From: Orobanche coerulescens
Lineage: Eukaryota > Streptophyta > Magnoliopsida > Lamiales > Orobanchaceae
NCBI GenBank assembly: GCA_033398695.1
Contig: CM065806.1
Location: 49,129,001-49,193,000, forward strand
Direction: 5' to 3'
Length of the DNA: 64,000 nucleotides
The position numbers were made by a program, and so were the translations under genes. Under the pieces are notes generated by a model. It was given only the letters and a program-made list of their open reading frames with translations. It searched no databases and was not told the DNA's origin. Shown here piece by piece: positions 35,488 to 46,492 of the stretch (its first letter is position 1; each line of letters begins with the position of its first letter).

Positions 35488-35545
35488 CAACCCCCCTGTG
35501 TGCAGAAAATGCGATTTTCTGCACTTTTTGGCGATTTTTGACGGG

Positions 35546-35554
35546 TATATATAG
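35546..35554 (+). promoter_or_regulatory. TATA box of the D LTR
   Basis: TATATATAG in the context GACGGGTATATATAGGG, downstream of the palindrome array. Confidence 0.55.
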
Positions 35555-36633
35555 GGAAACCCTATATCCAACTTGGGGCAAGCCGCAAAACACGATCCAA
35601 ACTCAGTTTTTCTTAGTTTTTGAGTGTTCTAAACATCTAGAAATACAATTTGTGATGGATTTTCATCATTTGTAAGGAGATTTTGTTCATTTTCGAAGGA
35701 AGAACATCAAACCTTCATCGGACTTCGATTTCATTTTCTCAAGGGAAGTTTTATACCATGTTTTATTCTATGATTTTTGCTATTATTGTTGAAATAATCA
35801 TGAGTAGTTTAGATTGAACCACACACATGTTCTTGGTTGTTAGTTTTGATTGATTTTTCGGGTATGAGTTTGGGATTATTCCTCTTTCTTTGTTCTTCGT
35901 AATCTATCGGCGTTCTTGATGATATTTGTGCACGAATATTATTTAGACGCAAGAGAACTTATGATTTAGATCCTCAAACCTTTTTCATAGTTGTTGTTAT
36001 TGTCAAAATCGAGGGTTTTTACCGGTGTTCGCCATCAGACGACCCGGTAGAAGTGATTGTGAATGTTCTATACTTTTTCCGCGATCTTTTAGCGAATTAC
36101 TCCATCAAAGGTATTTAGCTAGTCGATTGTTAGTAGGGATTCATCCCCATCAAAGGAGTGTCTCTTATTTTCGTTAAGAACAATCGTGATTTTAAGAATT
36201 ACCGCCATCAAACGGATTTCTTTTAATCGTGAGCAATCGATAATTCCAAACCTTATTTATTTGAGTATCAGAACTAATAATTGATTACGTGTGTGTCGGT
36301 GATTCTAAATTCCCATATCATTCTCATTATTGTAATCTCTCGATTATCCGACCATTAATTTGGTGTTTTTAACGCTTAGTTTATTTTAATTTTATGCGTT
36401 AGTGATTGTAATCCTATCAAACCAATGATGTATTTTAATTTACTTTACTTTTGTTCATTCGACTATTTGCCGAACATTATCGAACTTTAAACCGTTTCCA
36501 ATTCCTCGAGAGATCGACCTCGGAGTTACTTGCCGCTTCCTACAAAAGCGATTCGTACACTTGCGAGTTTATAATTTGTTCATCAGACTACTCATACCAA
36601 CAAGATGCATCTTCTTTTCTGGTAGCCATCTTA

Positions 36634-36707
36634 TAGAAACTCCAAAGTTAAACATACTTGGCCTGGAGTAGTTATGAGATGGGTGACCCCCTGGGAAGTT
36701 TCTCAGG
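36634..36707 (+). repeat. 5S-rRNA-like segment (Cassandra-type) in the D LTR
   Basis: Resembles the 3' two-thirds of plant 5S rRNA: GAAACTCCAAAGTTAA, an A-box-like region, GAGTAGT (intermediate element) and GATGGGTGACCCCCTGGGAA (box C). Several bases differ from a functional 5S gene and the 5' third is missing. Cassandra TRIM elements are known to carry 5S-like sequence with pol III promoters in their LTRs. This is not a working rRNA gene. Confidence 0.7.
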
Positions 36708-36823
36708 GTGCGCGTGAGTGAGGACAAAGCGTGCTAGAAAAGACTTATGTCATTACAGTGAGGACAGTCTTCATCATTCTAGGGACCAACACTTTCTGAC
36801 TCCTTCTCTCAGTTAGGGCTGTG

Positions 36824-37377
36824 AACGAGCCGAACCCTACCAAATATTGTAGGGTTTGAGTTCGGATCAGAGGGTGTCGAACCTAGGGTTCGATTCGGCT
36901 CGAAAGGTCTGAGCTTTTATTTTGTTATTCGGATCGAGTTCGAAGGGGTTTTTTAGTATTAACATTCGATTCGGTTCGAATTTTTTCAAACAATTCGAAC
37001 ATGTTTGGCTCGTGTTAGACAAAATCTACAATATTCAATTTTCTCATAAATCATGAAATTATAAAGGACTCGAATAAATCAGAAGTTTACAACATAAGAC
37101 CATTGTACATTTGAATAAGTCTATAACAAAAAACAGTCATAACAAAAGATAAGTAGATAACTAATTAACCAAAAAATATGTATGATATATATATATATAG
37201 GTATATATATAATTTGCCAAAAAAACAAGATATCCGAGCTGAACATGTTCGAGCTATTCAGCTCGATTTGTCGAATAGCAAAAACAAACATTCGTAGCTC
37301 GTTGATGACCATATCGAACATCAAACTGAACTATTCGAGCCGAATAGAATTGAACCTTTACGTTCGTTCACAGCCCT
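36824..37377. mobile_element. hAT-type MITE (554 bp) in copia gag
   Basis: Inverted ends AGGGCTGTGAACGA / TCGTTCACAGCCCT. Flanks CTCTCAGT (36816-36823) and CCCGCAGT (37378-37385) agree at 6 of 8, fitting an aged 8-bp duplication. Internal GGTTCG/CGAACC words and an AT-rich core. No ORF. Confidence 0.75.
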
Positions 37378-38640
37378 CCCGCAGTTTGTAATGAACTTTA
37401 ACTACAATGAAATTGCTTGCAACTTAGCTGGGCTGATGAACAAACTGAGTATGGCACAGTCTCAAATGAAGACTAGGCCAAATGAAACTGCACTTGTAAT
37501 TTCTTCTAGGCCTTGGAGGTCCAAGAACAATAAGAAGAAGGGCAAGAAGCAGTTTAAGCCCAAGGGGGGTACAGAAAGACAAGGGCAAGGCCCCAATGTT
37601 TCCAAAGAGTAAGATGGCTAAGAAGACATTTGCTTGCCTCAACTGCAGTGAGATAGGCCATTGGAGGAGGCACTGTCCAAAACTAGACCGCAATGCGCCT
37701 TCAGGTATGGAACTACTAGTTTTGGAAACAGTTGTTCTGTAACTGTTTATTCTACTTCTTGGATACTTGATTCTGGTGCAAATTCTCATATATGTATAAT
37801 GAATCAGGATATGGAATGAAGTAGGAAGCTTGGAGCTGGAAAAGTGATGGTGACAGTCAGCAATGGGCATAGTGTCGAGGCTACTGACAATGGATCACTT
37901 ATTTTGGATTTAGAATCCAATTTTATTACCACTTTAGATGATGTACTTGTTTTGCACAAGGGGCACAAAAACATTGTATCAATTCCGGTCATGGACCGTA
38001 AAGGATATCATTTCTTTATTGGAGATGGATCCTGTCGCATTTATTTTAGAATTAAATTGGTTGGTACAGCTACATTACTAAATGGTTTATACCATTTAAA
38101 TCTAAAGAATAAAACCACTATCAACACTATAACTAGGAAGCGTGGTAGGGATGAAACAAACCAAGAACCAAGTGGCATCCTAGACTTGGTCATGTTAGTC
38201 AGACCAAGATTCATAAAATGAAAAAAGATGGACTTATGGGTCCATTGGGATTGGATCCCTATCCAACTTATGAGTCTTGCCTTTAGGGCAAAATGACTAA
38301 GTCATCCTTCGCAGGGACTTTTGAAAGAGCTGCTGAAAACTTAGATTAATCCATACCGATGCTTGTGGACATTTTGAAGTGGCGCGAGATGAATTTAAGT
38401 ATTTTATTACATTATGTGATGACCATACTATGTATGGATTCGTGTACTTAATGAAACATAAATCCGAAGCCTTAGAAAAATTCAAGGAATTTAAGGCCCT
38501 AGTTGAAAATCATTTGGGTCATCATATAAAAGCACTTAGGTCGGATCGAAGTGGCGAATATATAAGTGCTGAGTTTGATGAGTTCTTAAAATAACTGGGA
38601 ATAGTATAATAGTTCACTCCTCCAGCTACTCCACGATTAA
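37378..38640 (+). pseudogene. Copia gag end, protease and integrase core (decayed)
   Basis: Gag resumes with QFVMNFNYNEIACNLAGL. A frameshift near 37610 precedes the zinc knuckle CLNCSEIGHWRRHC (37636-37677), intact. Protease DSGA at 37769 in ILDSGANSH. Then SNGHSVEA to LVLHKGHKNIVSI (protease to GAG-pre-integrase), a frame change near 38180 at the LGHVSQ motif, and the integrase core with EFKYFITLCDDHTMYG and ALRSDRSGEYIS (second Asp). Stops at 38218, 38284, 38346 and 38592. Confidence 0.75.
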
Positions 38641-40600
38641 ATGATGTGTCATAAAGGAGGAACCAAACCTTGTTGGACATGGTTCGCTCCATGCTTAACT
38701 ATACTAATCTACCGATTTACTTGTAGAGTTATGCGCTCCTTATTGCAGCACATATCTTAAACATACGATGTGGAAAGGTAGGAAACCAAGTCTTAATAAT
38801 ATTAGGATTTAAGGATGTCCTGCTTATGTCAAGAAGACTAAAGTAAAGAAACTAGAAGCTAGGTTTGTAAAGGGTCGTTTCATAGGATATACAGGAGATT
38901 CCATGGGATATTTATTCTACATACCTGAAGATCATAGGATCATCGTTGCTTTACAAGCACACTTTCTTCAAGATGAGTTCATTCAGGAAGGAGGCACATG
39001 TAGAAATATTTCTTTAGAAGAAATAAAAGAATCACCTAATGAGACACCTGTACAAGATATTGGAACAGAACCTTCTGAAATAGAAACACAACCTCGTAGG
39101 TCTAGTATAGATTCTCATTTTATCTGAGAGGTATGGCTATCTGCATCAAGAGGAACTGGGTCCTAATTAGATGTAAAATATCCAAGAGAATGATCCCTCT
39201 ACTTATGACCAGGCGATGGTAGGTGTGGAGTCCGCGAAGTGGCAAGAGGATATGGAAGTTGAGATAGACTCTACGCATGCTAATCAAGTCTGGACTCTAG
39301 TAGACCGTTATTATGGCATTGTGTCTATTGGAAACAAATGGATCTACAAGAAAAAGACCGATGGAGATAGATAGGTTGAAACCTATAAGGCCAGGCTTGT
39401 GGCGAAGGGTTATTCGCATGATGCTTACCATAGCAACCCATTTTGATTATGAAATATGGCAAATGGATGTAAAAATGGTGTTCCTAAATGGATATCTCAA
39501 TGAGGAGATCTATATGAAATAGCATAAGGGATTCATATCTGAGCCAATATGTATAAAATATGCAAGCTTCATCGTGCCATCTGTGGACTGAAGCAGGGTT
39601 CGCAAAGTTGGAATATTCATTTTGATACAGTCAAAGAGTTTGATTTTGTCAAATACGAAGATGAGCCATGTATTTACAAGAAGGTTAGCAGGAGAGAAAC
39701 TTAGTACTATATCTAGATAACATTCTACTTATAGGAAACGATGTAGGAATGCTCAGTTCTGTAAAAGCTTGGCTTTCTAATAAGTTCTCAATGAAAGACT
39801 TGGGAGAAGCCACCTATATTCTAGGCATTCATCTCTATCGGTATAGAGCAAAGAGAATGATAGGTCTTTCCCCAGCCCTCTATATAGAATAGATCCTGAA
39901 GCGATTTAGGATGGATAGTTCTAAAAGATGGTTCCTACCTATGCGACGTGGAGTAAATCTTTCATTAGAGATGTGTACTTAAAGTGAGGAAGACAGAAAG
40001 GAAATGAGCAAAGTACCTTATGCTTCAGTAGTGGGTAGCCTCACGTACACTATGATTTGCACTAGATCGGAAACTGCCTATGTTATGAGCATTCTTAAGT
40101 ATCTTAATAGGACTAAAGACTTGGTTCTTACATACGGTAGAGGAGAACCTAAAGTGATGGGTTATACAAACTCAGATTTTTCGGGAGGCATGGATGCGCA
40201 GATGTCCAGTAAGGGTATATCTTTACTTTGAATGGTGGAGCAGTATCTTGGAGAAGTGCAAAGCAAAACGCGACTGCGATTTCCACATGTCAAGCCAAAT
40301 ATCGTGCAGCCACAGAGGTTGTTGAAGAGGCATTTTGTATTAAGAAGTTCACTGAGGAACTTCAAGTGGTTCCTGACTCAAATCAGCCCGTGGCATTCTT
40401 TTATGACAATGACAGAGCTGTTGTGCAGGATAGGGAGCATAGCACATTGAGATAAAGTATAATTTTGTTAGAGAAATGGTTCAGAAAATGAACATTACAC
40501 TGCAGAAAATAGACATGGCAAATAATGTTGCTGATCCGCTAACCAACCCACTATCTCAGAAGGTCTTAAAGAGACATCTGGAAAGTATGGGTATTAGATA
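38641..40600 (+). pseudogene. Copia reverse transcriptase and RNase H (decayed)
   Basis: Integrase C-terminal part near 38640-38900 (FIGYTGDSMGYLFYI). RT pieces include EIWQMDVKMVFLNGYLNEEIYM (39454-39519); the catalytic box near 39705 is degraded. KVPYASVVGSLTYTMICTRSE starts at about 40010. RNase H: NGGAVSWRSAKQNATAISTCQAKY with FYDNDRAVVQ. The tail ADPLTNPLSQ is near 40530-40560. Stops and shifts occur every 100-200 bp. Confidence 0.75.
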
Positions 40601-40621
40601 CCATATTTTGTGGCATTGAGT

Positions 40622-40634
40622 GCAAGTGGGAGAT
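40622..40634 (+). other. Polypurine tract of the decayed copia
   Basis: GCAAGTGGGAGAT, as in copia B, directly before TGTTAGGAATATGCC. Confidence 0.8.
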
Positions 40635-41945
40635 TGTTAGGAATATGCCCTCGAATGGCACTCAGAGAATGAGAGAGTGAGAGCATTGTATTGTGATTAT
40701 GGATATTAAATTAAATAAAAAATTTATTATTTCTATATTATTATATATAACTGGAGTCATGATTTGGTATATAGAAGAATAAGTCCTTGCATTTGACATC
40801 AAACATTCCACTCTTTATGGAGACAAGGAGATAGGCACTGGGAGTGTTTAGGGCTCGAATGCTTAACTGGTTCGTAAGTCGATAAAACTTAATTGGGCAG
40901 TAAGTTTAGACAAGACTTGTATAACGTGTATTTTGACATGTAGAGTGCCTGTCTTCAATAAGCATTAGTGGGAGCACATGTCATAGGTATGCTAATAGGA
41001 TTAGTATACTCGAACTTGACTCGCCTTAATTCGGTCACATGAATTTCACTCAAGAACTTTCAATGACTGAACCGAAAGGTTATGATAGGTATACATGAAC
41101 CTTTGACTTGAGGTTTCAGTAGGATATGTGTTTGTGACATTAAGTTAGTCATTAGATTAGTTCGATCCAATCGCCAGTTGGTGGAATCAACCTCGAAGTG
41201 CAACTTAGTGGGCAAGTACCAGTCTCTACCGAATACCAAGATAAGTTTCTTTCTCTTGTAAGTGAGCAGGTAAATGTCCTATGCGGTTAATGGCAAATGA
41301 GATCATAAGTCTTTGGCCAAAGCATTTAGAGTAATTGTATTTGATACATGAGAGCTTGGTGATCTCTGTTTGCATTACAAAATGCATAGAGTCAAGTTGA
41401 AATAGGGTTTGATATTACTGTGACCCTAATACTTGACCCTGAGATATGATTGAAGGGTTTATATGTATACAATATTCACAACATAATGATTTTGGAATGA
41501 TCATATCATTCGTTCACAGTTAGGTTACGGTGTAGGCCACAGGACTGGCTAGGTGGTGCTAACACTCCTTGGATCCTCCCAATGCTAATTGAGATGAACC
41601 GAAAGAGTAGCGGCACAAGAATTGACGATGGATTATATTTAGCTTATTCTCTATTGGTTAATATTGGAAATTAGGTGTCTAATTTAATTTATTGGAAAAA
41701 CTAAATCGGTCTCGTGAATTAAAAAAATTACTAGGTAATTAATTTGTTCATATTATTTCTTAAAGAATTTATTTTTAATATATTTAATTAATTGGATTAA
41801 TCAATTGTATTAATTTGAAACGTACCAAGGTTTATCTATCAGACTAGATACACAAAGGTCCGTTTCAAGGACTATGTGATATGGTTTGAGTAGTATTTTT
41901 ATTAGTATTTTATATATATATTTTTGTGTTCTGTGTGACAACTTA
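40635..41945 (+). repeat. 3' LTR of the decayed copia (right end uncertain)
   Basis: Starts TGTTAGGAATATGCCC after the purine tract. No second LTR is present for comparison. AT-rich sequence near 41890-41960 probably includes the end. No gene. Confidence 0.5.
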
Positions 41946-42246
41946 TATTTTTACTGTATATTTATATTAGAGTAAAGTGCACTTTGTGTACTTGAACTTT
42001 ACTCGAGACACCACTTAAAATACTGATTTTAATATCTATCACTTGCAATACTGAACATTCACTTTACTTAAACTTCGTGTACTACCATCTATCTGTTACT
42101 AACACCGTTAAAATTTCAGAGGTAAAGCTTTTTAAAAAAAAAACTATATGCCAACACGGTTCCACCCCTACACCTCCCATGGATGAACTTAGGCGAAGCC
42201 TCCAAATTCCAACCCTTTAATGCCCATAAAACTCCACCACTTACAC
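41946..42246. other. Unclassified intergenic sequence between elements
   Basis: Contains GAGTAAAGTGCACTTTGTG...GAACTTTACTC near 41972-42005 and ACTAACACCGTTAAAA near 42100. The wording recalls a dispersed plant MITE-like repeat, but I cannot define ends. The last five bases TACAC (42242-42246) would be the target duplication of element E. Confidence 0.35.
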
Positions 42247-42983
42247 TGTAACACCCCCAAATCTATATGGGAATATTACACGCCGTAGACCCTTCCCACG
42301 AGGGTCTACCAGGCTAAATATCACAGCATGACCAAAAGCCTGACTGGCCGGGTCAAGCAATATAACAAAACAGACCGTTAAGGTCAGATACAAATAGATT
42401 ACACAGACCGATGAGGTCGCACGAATCAAATAACAGACAAAAACTCTTTACAACACTGCCCACGCATGGGTCGAGGTACAATACAACGTAAGACCAAATA
42501 CAACTTGTCATCACGACAAAACCATACCAAACTCCCAACCTTGATTAGTATCGTAGCTGGTCATCTCCCATGCCGATCCTGTGACTGCTCGAATCGAGTA
42601 TACCTGAAATACATGAAATTCATTTCCCCCATTTAAGGGGTTAGCATTTGAATGGCTAGTACAAGTATCATGCTATATGAAATGTAACAAGCAATTAGCT
42701 ATCACGAATCAGATACGACAATCAACCACCAAAATATTCCCGAGAGGTTTTAGCAAAAGAAAACAAGCTATATCGCATTCGAAAATAAAATCATCATCTC
42801 GGTAATTTTTAGAAATACAAGCCATTAGGAACTCGAGTCATGGATTTCAAAACCTCTTCAAAAAAATCTTAGGGTTTTAGCCCAATCTCAAATTGTATTC
42901 CAACAATTTACAGTACGAAAACATTTTCACAAATTTCCTGGGGCTCGATCGAGCATTCTTTTCATAAAACTTTAATCTTCAAA

Positions 42984-43660
42984 ACATGCTCGTGGCCCCG
43001 TGATCCCTTGCCACATGTCTCCGTATGTTCAAAAACTCACACGGATTGAGCCAAACCAATACATCAACATCAAACATGCTCGTGACCTCGAGATCCCTTG
43101 CCATATGTCTCTGTAGGTTCAACAACCCACACGGATTGAGCCAAAACAATACATCAACATCAAACATGCTCGTGACACCGTGATTCCTTGCCACGTGTCT
43201 CCGTAGGTTCAACAACCCACACGGATTGAGCCAAAACAATACATCAACATCAGACATGCTCGTGACCCTGTGATCCCTTGCCACGTGTCTCCGTAGGTTC
43301 AACAACCCACACGGATTGAGCTAAAACAATACATCAACATAACATGCTCGTGACCCCGTGATCCCTTGCCACGTGTCTACGTAGGTTCAACAACCCACAC
43401 AGATTGAGCCAAAATAACAATCACAACAAATAGTCCCGACTCCATGATCCCTTGCCACGAGTCACTATAGGCCCCGTCGAGCCCACACGGTTGGACGTAA
43501 TGTGTCCTAACCCCATGGTCCCTTGCCATGTGTCATCGTAGGCCTCGTCAGACCCGCATGATTGGACCTCAGCATCACATATTAAGTTACGATCCCATGG
43601 TCCCTTGCAATGAATCCTCGTAGGCCTCGTTGAACATGCACAAGTGAACTTAGCATTACA
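42984..43660 (-). repeat. 90-bp minisatellite in the E 3' LTR
   Basis: ACATGCTCGTG starts at 42984, 43074, 43164, 43254 and 43342 (90, 90, 90, 88 bp). Units contain GTGATCCCTTGCCACGTGTC and CACACGGATTGAGCC. Degenerate units of other length continue to about 43660. Confidence 0.9.
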
Positions 43661-44652
43661 GCACACAACATTCACATTCACATTATACCAACACATTCAC
43701 GATCAATCAATCACATTATCCATCACATCTTCACACAACTCGCACACATAGCACAACCTCGACCATCCAACCATCAACATCAATAACACATAATCAAGCA
43801 TACCTCATGATCAAAACACAACACGTTGCACAACCATGTGTACAACCAATCAACAAGATTATCACAACCCTGCACACACAACATAACACACAACAAACAT
43901 GAAGTATACCAATCTAACAAAATCATCACAACCATCATGATTCCTTGATCATGAACAATTAAGCACCACACAACGAACATGAAGCATTTACTACAATTGG
44001 TTAGTAATCACAACATATGAAATATATATTCATCGAGGTAAGCGAATCGTCGTAAATCTAAGACGTAATCTCTATTCACAAGACACAAATCGTATAAACA
44101 TGATACTTGCCTCAATAACCGATACCGGACACTCCGACGAACACGGCTCGACCGGAAACCTCGAACACCTACACTCATTCGGGATAAAACAACGGAAACA
44201 CGATTACAACGAGGATCAAGACCAACAACAACGAGAATCACATCAAACTATCGAAGGAAAACTCATTCGAACATTTAATCGAACATTAAATGTTCACGAC
44301 CCTTCAAGAACACCGAAATTACCCATCAGGTTGAACGAATCAAGGATATGGATATACAATCCATAGAAAATATTCAAAACTACGTTTTTATGCCAACCAA
44401 TTCATCAAAACCGGATTAATTTCGAAATCAAGAACAAATCTACAAAAAGTCAACTCGAATAGAAACCAAGGAGTTACCTCGATCCGACTAAGAACAATGA
44501 ATTCCATGATGTTATAATCATTTATGATACTCCAAACCACCTTTGGCTTGAGCAAAATCGGCAAAAATCACGAACCCTAGTCGCCCTTGACTCACACCCG
44601 CGGAGAGAAGAGGAAGAAATGAAAAAATTGAAGAAACACGGCTGTTGTACGG

Positions 44653-44660
44653 TTTTTATA
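44653..44660 (-). promoter_or_regulatory. TATA box of the E 3' LTR
   Basis: Minus-strand TATAAAAA in the context GGTATAAAAACC, 10 bp downstream of the nearest dyad (44671-44682). Confidence 0.6.
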
Positions 44661-44670
44661 CCGGACAGGT

Positions 44671-45067
44671 TAGCGTGTGCTAATGAGAGCTCCAGCCCAG
44701 TCCAGTAGCTTCTGGACTGTCCCTGAACCTCACGTTAGCGTGTGCTACTACTAAAGATAGTGTGTGCTATGGGCGCATCTTAGCATTCCCTACGCAACTA
44801 CATAGCGTGCGCTACACAACTCTCCAACCTAGTCCAGTAGCTTCTGGACTGCCCCCAAACTACCAGTTAGCATGCGCTACGCTTCCGATAGCATGCGCTA
44901 ACTATAGCACCTTAACCTCACTACATAACGTGCACTATCGACTTCCTAGCCCAAGGCAGTAGCTATTGCCTCACCTCTGGATCCTCCGTTAGCGTGCGCT
45001 AACGGAGCCTCAGGATGCACTAGTAAGGCATAGTAGCGCGCGCTATCCAAGCACATAACGTGCGCTA
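44671..45067 (-). repeat. TAGCG-NN-CGCTA dyad array in the E 3' LTR
   Basis: Eleven words on the dyad theme, at 44671, 44736, 44758, 44781, 44803, 44868, 44889, 44926, 44990, 45034 and 45056, several degenerate (TAGTGTGTGCTA, TAGCATGCGCTA). Neighbours are 21-23 bp apart within groups. Between groups lies a second dyad, AGTCCAG-TAGCTT-CTGGACT (about 44698 and 44832). Confidence 0.85.
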
Positions 45068-45273
45068 TTCCTGCTGTACAGGCAATAGGACAGCACCAAA
45101 AACTCCTCACAACAACTATACCTGCCAACGGAACGACAATCACACAACAAATCTGAATTGCAACCAACATGCGGCAATGCATGACACATAATCATATAGG
45201 CACGAACAACATATAATCCACTAAACCGAAGAAAATTTCAACGCAACCGGAAACCACAATCCCGGGTATTACA

Positions 45274-45287
45274 TCCCCCCCACTAAA
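45274..45287 (-). other. Polypurine tract of element E
   Basis: Minus-strand TTTAGTGGGGGGGA precedes TGTAATACCC. Confidence 0.75.
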
Positions 45288-45411
45288 AATAAGTTTCGTC
45301 CCGAAACTTAAACAAAAACATCAGAACGCCACATAAGAAGACAAAAGCATTCAAGCAACAAAAATAATTCTCCACACGGGACATAATCTACAATGCAACA
45401 CGCAATAACAA

Positions 45412-46492
45412 TCACTGGTCACCATCGTGCCCTCCACGAGTAGGAGCAGGACCTCGGTCCCCAAACATCTCAACGATGGGCTCGCAGTGCGCTACTTGGT
45501 GTCCCAAATGGCCACACTTGAAACAGTTTACCTGTGGCGAACGACAATACTTCCGAGTATGGCCCATACGGCTACAGTTGAAACAAATCTTCACACCGCT
45601 CACCTTACTCACTGTTGGAATAAGATTCTTATACTGATCGAATGAACCAGGAGTGCTCCAAATAGGACAAAGCGAAGCAACAGGATCACGGAACTCACTT
45701 CTCTGACCTCTGGAAAAATTACCCGAGGTCTTTTGTCTCTTACTACCGGAACTAGCCTCTGACACAAAAACAGCCATCTCGATGTCTAAAGCTCGGTCCT
45801 AATACTCCTTCAAAGTGGTACACATGAGTGGAGCCATACTCTCACGGACATGGGGTTTCATGCGCAAATTGAAGTATCAGATCTTATCCACTTCACTTCT
45901 CACTTGATCACAGACATAACTCAACTGCTGATTATTTTCAACTATTGCATGGGATATCGGCACATCCAGAGGCGTATCCGAGAAAAACTCAACTATTCTG
46001 TGCTCTTGAATAGGCGGCGGACAATAATCGGCCTCCATAGTAGTCTTGAATTCCGCCCAAGTAGCTGTGCGATCACTAGGCGCTACGGCCTCCCACCAAT
46101 CTGTAGCTTCTTTGTCGAGAAGATACTGAGCAATAGGTACTCTTCTCTCATCAAGACATGCCACAGCATCAAATATCCTTCCCAACTGGAAGGGACAGTT
46201 CTCCCACCCTAACAAGTCAGAGGAACCCGCAAAACGAGGTGGATGCATTTTCATCACATCTCGCTACCAAAGATCCATTATCCCCCTCTGGGATCTCATT
46301 CCGGTGCACTACTTGATTCATCTGCACCAACTGATCAGCCACCTGACGAAGGATGGTGGTGGCGCCAACATCAACATTACCTCCAACTGATTGCTCCTGA
46401 TCACGCGGCTGGCCTAACAACTCGACCTCTTGGCATACTGAACAAACAATTACTAAGTACAACAAACGCAACAATGCAAAGCAACGTACCAA
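45412..46492 (-). pseudogene. Element E Gag (Tekay type), broken
   Basis: The N-terminal part (QPRDQEQSVGGN to VVHRNEIPEGDNG) is in the frame ending at 46217. A shift leads to MKMHPPRFAGSSDLLGW and the capsid-like core to SEVDKI, which stops at 45877. The last part (45777-45412) has two intact zinc knuckles, CFNCSRMGHTRKYC (45585-45544) and CFKCGHLGHQVAHC (45525-45484), and ends EMFGDRGPAP to a stop. There is no protease after the knuckles. The start codon is unclear. Confidence 0.8.

Larger units (their letters stand above)
34593..36791 (+). mobile_element. LTR element D, mostly one LTR, nested in gag
   Basis: Ends TGTTGGGATTC and GACCAACA; flanks CTTCC (34588-34592) and CTTTC (36792-36796), 4 of 5. 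The first about 34 bp repeat the start of the LTR at 34854. A 220-bp interior remnant with the purine tract AGTAGGGGGAT (34843-34853) follows, then a 1938-bp LTR. The 5' LTR and nearly all the interior are deleted. No coding sequence. Confidence 0.75.
34854..36791 (+). repeat. 3' LTR of element D (1938 bp)
   Basis: TGTTGGGATTCGGTCC to GACCAACA. It carries a GACCGCGGTC palindrome array, a TATA box at 35546 and a 5S-rRNA-like segment near its end. No gene seen. Confidence 0.75.
34321..41945 (+). mobile_element. Ty1/copia element C-type, 5'-truncated and decayed
   Basis: Gag begins in mid-protein at 34321, so the 5' LTR, leader and Gag N-terminus are missing. Gag, protease, integrase, RT, RNase H, purine tract and 3' LTR start (40635) follow in copia order. 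It is interrupted by LTR element D (34593-36791) and a hAT MITE (36824-37377). Dozens of stops and frameshifts make it the most decayed copia here. The right end is uncertain. Confidence 0.8.
42247..45273 (-). repeat. 3' LTR of element E (3027 bp)
   Basis: Plus-strand ends TGTAACACCCCC and GGGTATTACA. Minus-strand order: dyad array (45067-44671), TATA box, body, minisatellite, Tekay-type terminus (TAGCCT, GTCTACGGCGTGTAATAT, GGGGGTGTTACA). Confidence 0.88.

Noticed and set aside
36634..36707. 5S rRNA gene
   Set aside because: The 5' third is missing, with several changes in the promoter boxes, and it lies inside an LTR.
37424..37870. 148-codon minus-strand frame opposite copia gag/protease
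   Set aside because: The plus strand encodes the zinc knuckle and protease motif; the minus frame has no recognisable feature.
42103..42108. CTAACA at about 42098-42103 as the end of the decayed copia 3' LTR
   Set aside because: It would pair with the TGTTAG start, but it lies inside a MITE-like repeat and no second LTR or duplication supports it.
42984..43660. Possible CRISPR or coding repeat, including a 108-codon minus-strand frame of LNLRRHVARDHG repeats
   Set aside because: Contiguous 90-bp tandem units with no spacers. The repeated peptide simply follows the minisatellite, and the frame is not kept in degenerate units.
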